Part shown: piece after piece, positions 54,597-64,000 of the stretch
How positions within the stretch are numbered: position 1 is the first letter of the stretch
Layout: each line of letters opens with the position of its first letter
Origin: Neospora caninum Liverpool
Taxonomy: Eukaryota > Apicomplexa > Conoidasida > Eucoccidiorida > Sarcocystidae
Reading direction: 5' to 3'
Length of the DNA: 64,000 bases
Assembly: GCF_000208865.1 (NCBI RefSeq)
Contig: NC_018388.1
Location: 496,001 to 560,000, forward strand
Program-made: the position numbers and the translations under genes
The notes under the pieces: generated by a model
The model's input: only the letters and a program-made list of their open reading frames with translations
Databases searched by the model: none
What the model was told of the DNA's origin: nothing

Positions 54597-57500
54597 ATGG
54601 AGAAGACGGCTCGCCTCTGGAGACACGCGCTTTCTGTGGGGCCCGCGTCTCCGCTTCAGTTTGCCGCTGTGGCGGCTGCTGGGAAGGCTGAAGAAGGCAG
54701 CTTCGACGCTGCCTTTGCTTTCCTCGCGAGGCTCTTGGCTGCCTTGTCCTTTTTCCCAGCGGGGGTTCGCGCAACTTGCCGCGCGCAGGCGCCTCCACCG
54801 GGAGTGTCTGGGCGGCGAGGCAGGGCGCTGACGGTTCGACGCGTTCTTCTTTTTGGAGTTGCCTGGTTGTTGGTGTTGGTTTTGCTGTCGCCCACGGCAT
54901 TTCTGCCGCCTTCCTTCTTTACGCTCTTTGCGCTTTTCTCTCCGTTTCCATGTCGCGAAGACGGACTCCACGCAGAGCCCCCAACTGGCGTGTGCCCTGC
55001 GAGTCGCGGCGTCGCGACGCGATTGGACGCGAAGGAAGGCAACATGCAGTTCGGTCCGAGTGCGCGTCGGGCGTCGAGCGGAGGCGTTTTGTCGGATCTC
55101 GGCAGGGTCTTTGTCCAGACGCGAAACGCGCGGCTGCGCGCGTGCGCTCCACCAACCGCTGCGAGCGGGTGTCTGGCGTGTGCGCGCGCACCAGGCGCGT
55201 TGAACGATCAACGCGATGCGTCCAGTTCGTGGCCGCGTTTGGCGTTTTCCTTTCTGCCTCGCGCGACCTTCACAGCTGCGATTGAACGCGACAAGTTCAA
55301 GTTGAGTTGTACGCAAGCTTCATTCTGCCACAGGTTTCTGCACTGGGTAGATTTGTTCGCGAAGAAACTGCCTCGGGCGTCGATCTCCGCTCCGCCTCTC
55401 TACTCCGTGGACGTGAAGAGCCTGCCGGCTGGGAGTGCGCCCCCGAGCGGCGACTCGGGGGAGGAGGCCGGGAAGGAAGGCCCTCAGGAGGAACCGCGAG
55501 AAGACGAGGGCGGAGGCCGAGGCGAGACGGGCCAGGAGGAACGCGGGCGCGGGAGTCTGCCCACGTCGCTAGGCGGGGAGAAGCATGAGGGCGCGAACGC
55601 GCGTGAGAAGGAGAAGGAGCAGGTGAAGAAGGAGAAGGAGGGGAAGAAGAAGGCGAAGAAGGAGAAGAAGCGGAGAGGCGGGGCGCGGGCGCCTGTCACG
55701 GTGTTGAAGTTTGACGTGGTTCGTGGAAGCGACGGGCTGCGTCTTGAGGCGCGCCTCGCAGTGTTCATGGATGGGATTGTCCGGCTGAAGATGCGCGAGA
55801 AGTTGAATGCGCAGCAGCTGCAACGCGAGGTGGAGAAGGCGCAAGGCAAGACTGAGGGAAACGCCAAGGAACCTGAAGATGTCCACGCGAATGTCTTCCG
55901 TCTCGACGAGAGATTCCGCAGGTACGAGGGCTACATTGCAGATATCCTCCACCTCGAAGAAGACCCCGCTGAAGGCACAGACCAAGAGGCGAAGGTGACC
56001 TACACGTGGAATGCCACCGTGGTGGAGTTTGACGCCCAGCCGCCAATGTCGGCAGGAGCGCGCCATGGCTTTCCATCATCTTTCCAGAACGCGCGGCCGC
56101 AGAATCGCACCCGGGACGACGCAGGACGCGCCTGCCACGCGGAGAACGTACCGGCAGAGGCAAGCTCGCCCCGCACGCCTGGGAAGCCCCGGGACGACGG
56201 CTCGCGGGAGTCGCGGCCTGCCTGGAAGACGCTAGAGGAGCGCGAGAGCTCGTCGGCGTTCGCGACGAATCTCGAAGAGGACGGACTGCCGGTGCGCGTG
56301 GTTTTGCAGCACTCGCCGTTCGCCTTGCGACTGTACATCCACCACAAGCTCGTGCAGGAGATCAACGAGAAGCAGCTGCTGAACTGGGAGGCCTTCTTGC
56401 CGGTCAACAGCAAGAAGCGGACAGCGGCGGAAGCCGAGGGACGGCAACAGCTCGAGGAAAGACTGCACAAGGATCCTGGAGAGATGGTGCCGAATGCGCT
56501 GGCGAATTCGACATCGCATGTCCCGCCGGAGCAGCAAGAGGCAGAAGTTGCGCGAGTGGCTGAGGCCGCGAGTGCGGCGGGCGTCGACTTGCGCGAGAAA
56601 CTCAAGGGTCTTCGCGGGATCGACTGGAACATCGGCGAGCCTCTCGGCGACGACCTCGACGAGGAACGCGAAGTGATCAACGACATCGTGATGCCCCTTC
56701 TCCACGCCGGAGAGATCCACGACGCCGTCGACCTCTACAGACAGGGCGCGATGGAGGAAGCGTTCGACCGATTCCTCGACAGCAAACCTTTCGGCCCAAC
56801 TGCCATCGGCGTCGACGTGACCTTCTGGGGAACTAGTCAGGTGTACGGGCTCTTCGAACACGCCGCCCCCTTCCCCCTCAAAAGCTACACCGAACCCTAC
56901 AGGTCCCAGACAGAAAACGAGAACAGAAAGAGAAGAGAAAAAACGCGGGACAACGAGAGAGGAAAACCCAGATAATGAGAGACAAACCGAGCAGGAAAGG
57001 GAACGTGCAGAGCACAATGGACACTCAGACATAGAATCGGCAACGGAACGTCGCGGAAGACCAGCGGTCGTTTGCACAAATCCAGTTTCCTGTTCTCCAC
57101 TACCGCCCCACCTCTCAATATATCCTTCTCTGTATGTATATATATATATATAGATATATATGCATCTCTATGTGTGTACATATGTATGTGCAGACGTAAA
57201 TAAATGCATCTATGTATACATAAGGATATGTATACATGTATATGTGTACAGATGTGTACACGTATACAGATGTATGCATGTATGGCTACCTTACGTAGCG
57301 ATACACGTACTGTTGCCTAGTGCGCCCTTTCTCTCTGTCTCTTTTTGGCCGTGAACGTTCTTTAGATCCAGATCTTTGCAGTGAGAGTGTGTGGCGGCGC
57401 CCGCCTTGTTCTTCCTCTCTGTGTCTCCCGGTCGGTCCGATTCGAGCCTCTCAGCCCTCTGTTTTGTTCGTTGCCCCTTTGCAGGATGTACAACTTGGAC

Positions 57501-58900
57501 GTTTTCAACTACGAGCTTGACAGTCCGTTCAGCATGTACGGCAGCATCCCGTTTCTGCTTGCCATTCACACGCCAGCTGCGGCGAGCGACGGTCCACCGT
57601 CGCGTCGCGGATCGGTTTCGCGTTATTCCGAAGACTCGGAGCGACCAACTCGCCGAGGCAGCTTTGGCGGCGGCCCTGCGACTCTGGAAGAAGAGCGCCG
57701 GCTGCGCTCTCCCCTCGTCACCGGGTTCCTTTTCCTCAATCCGACGGAGACGTGGGTGAAGATCAAGTACGACCAAGGCGGCGAGGAACTTCCAGAGACG
57801 TTTGCGGGGCTCAACGAGGAAGAAGAAGACGAATTGGACGCCGTGTTGAGACGCCAAAAGCGCGGTAGGTGGAGAGAGTGAAAGACAGGGTGAGCCAGAG
57901 GCCTTGCGTAGGGGACCCCGGAGGCGGAGAGGCGGGTTTGAAGAGGAGGAGTGTGCGGGGCTGCTGCGGGCGAAGGGGGGGATATCACACTGCGTGGACA
58001 GGAGGTGGGACACGCTTTCAGGGGGTGAAATGAAGGGGGAAGAAGAGCGAAGTGGAGGGAGGCTCCGGCAGGCGCCGAAGGCCGTCGAGGTGCGAGGCCA
58101 GAATTTGGATGTGCGCTGTGCGTCGTGTGTTTGATGACTGCAGCGCGGCAGAAAAGATACCATTCTTTCGCCTCCAGAGAGTCTCTGGACTGGGAGGCGA
58201 TCCAGCAGAAAAGATGGAAAAACAAGTATGATCCTTTGCGGACGTGGTGGACTGCAGAGGGAGGCGTTTTCGACGTCCTCATGTTTCTGGGGCCCACTCC
58301 GCAAGATGTTCACCGACAATACCACATGGCCACGGGTAAACAAAACGGTCTAGCTATACGTGTCTATACAGAGACATAGCGGCACCAGCTTCACATAATC
58401 CCATAACCACTTAACCGTACAGTACATGTATTCAGATACTGATAGCTATATTCGGAGTTTGGCATCAATATGGATGCGTACATATATATATATATATATA
58501 TATATACGTATGTATACGTGGCCGTTTCTATACGTGGATACGTGTATGTATGTATGTATGTATGTATATGTCTACACATGCATGTGCCTATGTATATACG
58601 GGTATAAATGTATGCACCGATGGGTGGCTTACAGATATTCGGAGCGTGTACCTGTGGCCTTTTGAATGGAATGGTTGCAGGTTTACCGGCGATGGCGCCT
58701 CTCTTTGCTCTCGGCAAGCACCAGTGTAGATGGAACTACAACGACCAGGTGCGCGCATCGGAAGCTTGTCGTGTCCCAGATGGGCGGATATTCTTTTTCC
58801 TACCACGTGAAGGAGTTGTGAAACGCCTATCCCTCTGTCGCGCCGCCACGCGGAACAACATTCCCACAATCACATGTGTATATCTCTATCTGCCTCTCGG

Positions 58901-58949
<49 letters not shown>

Positions 58950-59128
58950 TGGTAGCTGTACATATATGTATATATGCTGTTCCTGCAGATATCTCTGCTC
59001 ACATTGTTACAGAAATCCTTCGAGTGTGTGGCGTCCAGCAGTCTACCGGCACCGTGGGCTGAGTATCTCGCGTTCACATGTCTGATACATGCCTCGCTTT
59101 ATCTGTGTGTGTGTGTACATGTGAATGT

Positions 59129-59165
<37 letters not shown>

Positions 59166-61329
59166 CAGAGATGACCGTTTTTCAGGCTTATGTTTGTCGC
59201 GCACGGATGCTGCCTTGCGCCTCTTTAGGAAGACGTCCTCAGCGTCGATCGCGGTTTTGACGAGCACAACATCCCCTACGACGTGATTTGGATAGACATC
59301 GAACACACGCTGGAGAAACGGTACTTCACGTGGGATCCGAAAACCTTTCCTTCGCCTCAAAAGATGATTGAAGAGATCGCAGCAAAAGGCCGAAAAGTCG
59401 TAAGCAAGCGAACTGCCAGTCGCCTCGTCTCCACAAACATGAATGCAGTCCTTTACGGCGATCGGATTATTCACAAAATTAAAGACAAAAAGGGATTTGT
59501 TTCCAGCGTTGCCTACATCGGGCGTGTCGGCGCGCGGGGGGGGGTTTAATCAGTCTTTTGGCTCCTGGCGTTTCATCGGTTCCCCACGGCTTCTCCTCTT
59601 TCTCTTTTTTAGGTCACCATCGTGGATCCTCACCTCAAGGCCGTCCCAGACTACTACGTCTACCGAGAAGCGCTCGACAAGAGTTTACTCGTCCGAAATG
59701 TGAGCTGGCTCCGCGTTTCGTTCCCTCCTCTCTTCACGACAGAGACTCTGTGGCGTTTCATGCTTCCTGTTTTCCGGTTCGGCGACTCTCTCGCTTTTCC
59801 GTCGCCTGTTTCGCTTCGCTTTCCCGACTCCGGCTGCATGGGTACATGTCTCCGCGTTTCGCCCTATCTGTCGCGCAGCCGCGCGTATCTGTTCCGTTCC
59901 TTTCTCGCCTCTTTCCGCCGCAACGCTTTGCGATCATTCCGCGCGCACGACGGGTCGTGTCTCTCTTCTAATGTCTTCTTTGCAGCCGTCGGGGGGGATT
60001 TTCCACGGTCACTGCTGGTCAGGCGATTCTGCTTACGCCGACTTCCTGGATCCGAAGGTACCACGAACGCGCAGTTCGTGCGGCGTTTGCGTCTCGTTGT
60101 TTGCGCAAGTCCCTTTTTCTGCGCCCGTGTGCCTTTTCTCTATTCGCAAACACACAGAAACCGAAACGGCTCGGCGATCGGCCAGCCTTCAGGCCCTCGT
60201 AGCGCGGTGCTGTCTCCCTTTCATTCGCCTTCCACGTCGCGTTCGCTGTCTCTCGATGCCTTCCCGGTCTCTCTCTCGCACTCAGTCTCTGCTCGCGCGC
60301 ATGCTCTCCGCCTTTGGCGAGTTCTCTGTCTGTCGTCTATTGCTCTTCCTGTTTCTTTCTCTCTTTCCTTCTCTCCTTCGTTCTCTCTTCCCTTCTTTCT
60401 TTCTCTTTCTCGTGGTGGTTTCGCTCGAGAGCAGACGCAGATGGAATTCCAAGGGCTCGTGCGTTTTGTTCAGACGCGAGAGTGGTGGGCGGAACTGTTC
60501 AGCTACGACCGCTACAAGCATTCGACTCCGGATCTCTGGATCTGGAACGACATGAACGAACCGTCTGTATTTAGCGGTCCCGAACTGTCGATGCCCAAAG
60601 ACTTGCTCCACATGGTAGGCACAAGCATGCGTTTCGAAGCTGGAAGACTCTCACAATCGAGCGGAACAGACGAGAGCGAAGGCGCGGTTGAGAGAGAGGC
60701 AGGCGTGGGGCAGTCTGGACCGGAAGATGGGAAAGACTCCGTCGAGGAGGCTGCGAAGAAAGACGCGCGACCGAGCAGCAGGAGGTGCTCACCCGTCCCG
60801 TCATGCTGGGGAAGCAAGGAAACACTACGAGGATACACGGAGGCGGAAGGAGAAATAAACAGGAGAAAGCGACGGAGGGAGAAAGAGAGAAGGAGTCGCA
60901 AAATAGAGAAAGGGAGAAAAGTGACGCAGGAGCCGAAGGTCTGTGGGGCGAGAGAGGCGTCGAAACGCCTGCGACGGCAGAGATCCGCACAGAATCGGTC
61001 GCGTGCCAAGTTGGCAAAAAGTGCAGGTAGATTTTTAACGCGACACGAGTGCACATCGTTCGAGTCGTCCTTTTCCTTTTTTTCTCAGAACGGGTTCGTG
61101 GAGCATCGAGAGATCCATAACATGTATGGCCACTACCATCATCGCAGCACGTACGAGGGTCTCCTGCGGCGTGGACAGGGGAAACAGAGACCGTTCCTTC
61201 TTACCAGGTAAAGAGAGAACGGCCTCAAACATGGACCTGCTGGCACCCAATCATACGTGCATCGTTATATCTGCATCCACACTGAGATAGATATCTACTG
61301 AGGCATGTCGTGGTCCACTGCACATATAT

Positions 61330-61363
<34 letters not shown>

Positions 61364-61787
61364 GTATATCAGATGTATATGGACAGATAGACATTAGCAT
61401 GGCGACTGGCTAGAGGATGCCAGGTCTTGGATACGTTTTCGTTGGGAGTCTCTTTGTGAACAAGGTATGAGGATGTTTTTGTTTTTTTAGGTCGACATAT
61501 GTGGGCTCGCACCGTTTCGGATTCGTTTGGACTGGCGACAATCGAGCAGAGTGGACGCACTTGGCGGCTTCGATTCCGATGATCCTCAGCGCATCCGTCT
61601 GTGGAATGTCCGCGATTGGTAAGCGAAAATGCCAAACGCGAAGGTTCATTTCTCACTGATCATGTGACGACCAGTCTGCATATGTATCTCTGTGATCATA
61701 CCTATCCATATATATATATATATATATATATATAGATATATAGACAAATACGTCTGTTTGGTTTAGTGCGTATTCATGCACACATCC

Positions 61788-61824
<37 letters not shown>

Positions 61825-63673
61825 CTGAGAGGGAGGAAGAGAGGGGTCTCGAAAAAGATAACGCGATGCGTGCATACAGCGCGTGATCGCCACCGAGACA
61901 GGCACAGCTCAGATGCCGAGTTCTTAAAATCACGAGAATGGACTAGAGTTTGCTCGAGTAAAAAAAGAGTCCGTCCAGGGTTACAGCGCGTGTATGCCTA
62001 ACATATATATATATATATATATAATATATCGAAGTTTGTTTGGTTTCGTGGAAAGGCGCATGGATGGAGAAAGTTGAAGCATGTTGCTGGAGATTTTTCT
62101 GGTGTCTGTGCAGGTGCCGACGTGGATGGGTTCTTCGCCGATCCGTCTGAAGAGTTGCACATTCGCTGGCAACAGACAGGAATTTTTTATCCTTTCTACC
62201 GCGCACATGCGCACATGGACACAAAGAGACGCGAGCCGTGGCTCTTCAGCAAGACGTCGGTCGACCTCGTCAGAGAGGCCGTTCTGGTTCGGTACAGACT
62301 CCTGCCTTACTGGTAGGGATGACACGGAGATCCTCAAGGCGCCCGACACACATCTCAGCAGTCACACGTCTCTGTCAGAAATGCATCATTACTTATGCAG
62401 GTATCAGGTTCCATATGCATGTGTGTTCATCTGTCTGTTGACGTGCGCTCAAAAGACTCGACCTAACATATGTGGCGAGTTAAGGAGCGCGAGAAAGATG
62501 TAAGCCGATAGACAGGGAAAGAGATAGACACACATTGCAAGATTGATGGAGATAGACATAGACGTGCCTAGATGGCTACAACGGTAGATTTGGACAGACG
62601 TCTACAATGGAGATGGACAGATTCCCCAAACACAAAAAATTTGCCGCGAGGGGTAGCACAAAAATCTCAGTCTCTCCTGTCGTTTCGTTTCCGCGCTGTC
62701 TTTTGTCGCACTTTCGGCTGTTGAATCTCGCGGCGTTTTGTCCTGTTTTGCTTGTTGTTTTTCCGCCTTTCAGGTACACACTGTTTGCAGAATACGCGCT
62801 GAAGGGTGACCCGGTCGTCCGCCCTCTTTGGTGGCTTTCGCCGCTTTCTTCGCGTTTCCTGCAGGAGCAACAGGCGTTCTTGGTGGGCTCCGACCTCTCC
62901 GTACACCCCGTGTTGCGGCCGATGGAGGAAGACCAAAAAGACGGATTCGAAATGGACATTGTCCTCCCTCGAGATGACGACAACGTCTGGTGAGGTGGCG
63001 AACTTCCGGCTCTGCTTTGCATGCACAGAAATCCTGAATGTCGACATCCGTCACTGCGTAGCCCCACAGAATTGAATCGGTGTATATCTTTGTAGCTGTC
63101 TGTGAGTGTCTCTCTCTGTCAATCAATTACTCTTTACCTACCTATCTTTACCCTCCCGATCGTTAGCTCTCTTTGCGTATTTTCTCTGTGCATCCCCGTA
63201 GCTGTGTGTAACTTCGCAGTGTGTCGTCATCTCTGTTTTTCTCTCGCCAACTATTGGTATATGTGTAGTTGCAGATGTATTGGTTATCTGTCAGCGTTTT
63301 CACATCGTCGTGTCGATACACGTACATGCATGCGTTGAGCTGTAGTTCTCGATCGGCAAAGGAGCATGCGCACTTGAGTGAATACGCAGATATGTGTTTC
63401 AATCTTTTTCTCGATAAAAAAGTTGTGTTTGTGCCTGTGGGTCTAGCATTTGAAGTATTGCGCGAGTGCCGTACGGCTCGGGTCTCTCTCTTGTTTAGGA
63501 TCGACTTCTTCTCGGGCATGCCGTTCTTCCCCTCTTCCTCGGACGAAGACACGACGGTGAAGTACGGGGTAACCATGAGAAACATTCCCGTCTTTGTTCG
63601 CGGCGGAACGATTCTGCTAACCAAAGAGAGACTCAAACGATCTTCGATGAACATGCATCACTCTCCCTACACG
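54597..63673 (+). CDS. glucosidase II alpha subunit (GH31), 3' end beyond the window
   Basis: Glucosidase II removes the two inner glucoses of N-glycans in the ER and so gates the calnexin-type folding cycle. Thirteen exons are visible, near 54597-56902, 57485-57864, 58144-58335, 58681-58748, 59229-59399, 59613-59699, 59986-60057, 60435-60614, 61089-61207, 61491-61618, 62114-62312, 62774-62989 and 63499-63673: 1,431 codons in continuous phase. Landmarks in order: a hydrophobic signal segment ([16 protein letters not shown]); [68 protein letters not shown]; the nucleophile in [14 protein letters not shown] (Asp near residue 1131); [13 protein letters not shown] with the likely acid/base Asp near 1208; [21 protein letters not shown]; and [12 protein letters not shown]. 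It is much longer than the human enzyme (about 950 residues) because exon 1 carries Glu/Lys/Gly-rich insertions. The final sandwich domain and stop lie outside; ttctcag at the right edge may be the next acceptor. Other GH31 alpha-glucosidases are the alternative. Confidence 0.93.
57136..57161 (+). repeat. (AT)n microsatellite in glucosidase II intron 1
   Basis: AT dinucleotide repeat with a single interruption (tatatagatatata), followed by ATGT-rich sequence to about 57290. Confidence 0.8.
58479..58570 (+). repeat. (AT)n and (GTAT)n microsatellites in glucosidase II intron 3
   Basis: Pure AT repeat at about 58479-58506, then a GTAT tetranucleotide repeat at about 58545-58568. Confidence 0.8.
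58903..59163 (+). repeat. (CT)n/(AT)n and (AT)n microsatellites in glucosidase II intron 4
   Basis: A CT run leads directly into an AT run (about 58903-58948); a second AT run covers about 59131-59163. Both lie within the 480-bp intron. Confidence 0.8.
61322..62029 (+). repeat. cluster of (AT)n microsatellites in glucosidase II introns 9 and 10
   Basis: AT runs at about 61322-61360 (intron 9), and 61708-61745, 61790-61820 and 61998-62029 (intron 10). Confidence 0.8.
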
Positions 63674-63802
63674 GTAAGCCTCCTTGCCGAAACGTGCCGG
63701 AGGACTCCAGGCATCTACAGTGTCCTCTGATGTGCCCATCTCTGTCTACGCGTGTGTCTCGGCCCGACTTCGGATATCTCCACATATTTCTATATAAGTA
63801 TT

Positions 63803-63805
63803 CAA

Positions 63806-63851
<46 letters not shown>
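63803..63851 (+). repeat. (AT)n microsatellite downstream of the last visible glucosidase II exon
   Basis: One of the longest pure AT runs in the window (about 45 bases), within the intron that reaches toward the right edge. Confidence 0.8.
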
Positions 63852-64000
63852 ACATATACGTAGCTGAATCTCTCTTCGTGCCCGCCTGTCGCTCCATCTC
63901 CCGCTCTTTCGCTTTCTACATCTCCGCTTCTGTTTCTCTATCGATGTCTATATATCTGTGGACAGGACTGGGCTTCCAGGGGATACGTGCGGGTTCTCAG

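Overview
The window looks like nuclear chromosome sequence from a tissue-cyst coccidian of the Toxoplasma/Neospora/Hammondia group. The signs are mixed base composition with many (AT)n microsatellites, GT-AG introns splitting conserved domains into short exons, long Ser/Ala/Pro-, Glu- and Lys-rich insertions inside conserved proteins, GA/CT tracts between genes, a plant-like tRNA-Ala, and a housekeeping set suited to a GPI-anchor-rich parasite. The exact species cannot be settled from the sequence. Nothing viral, plasmid-like or transposon-like was seen.

Layout, left to right. 2.3-5.3 kb (+): START-like lipid-binding-domain protein, two exons. 7.7-9.2 kb (-): GPI8, catalytic cysteine protease subunit of the GPI transamidase, one exon. 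12.8-15.3 kb (-): five 3' exons of an RlmN/Cfr-like radical SAM RNA methyltransferase. 15,796-15,895: a run of exactly 100 N. 15.9-24.8 kb (-): almost 3,000 residues of a giant coiled-coil/linker protein whose 3' end is lost in the gap. 28.2-30.0 kb (+): small two-exon protein with a Dpy-30-like motif. 32.8-34.8 kb (-): basic, low-complexity protein ending in a UBZ-like zinc finger. 38.1-40.6 kb (+): ELMO-domain protein, four exons. 42.7 and 43.7 kb (+): two identical tRNA-Ala(AGC) genes. 47.7-50.7 kb (-): divergent RAD1-like 9-1-1 clamp subunit, five exons. 54.6 kb to the right edge (+): glucosidase II alpha (GH31), at least 13 exons, running out of the window.

Spacers are 2-7 kb and hold microsatellites, GA/CT tracts and tandem repeats. 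Two genes serve the ER and secretory route: GPI8 attaches GPI anchors and glucosidase II trims N-glycans. ELMO and START proteins suggest small-GTPase regulation and lipid handling. RAD1 belongs to DNA-damage checkpoint control, and the RlmN-like enzyme to RNA modification, possibly in an organelle. There is no operon logic; genes are single units in convergent and divergent pairs.

Points most worth a second look: the gap that hides two gene ends; the apparent frame disruption around the conserved Cys of the RlmN-like gene; the nested 714-bp/132-bp repeat and modular design of the giant coiled-coil protein; an intron in the START gene that is open in frame throughout; a 22-bp purine repeat open in every frame just upstream of the zinc-finger gene; and the pair of identical tRNA-Ala genes with an acceptor-stem mismatch. 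Exon boundaries were set by eye from GT-AG sites, phase and protein similarity and could be off by a base or a whole small exon.
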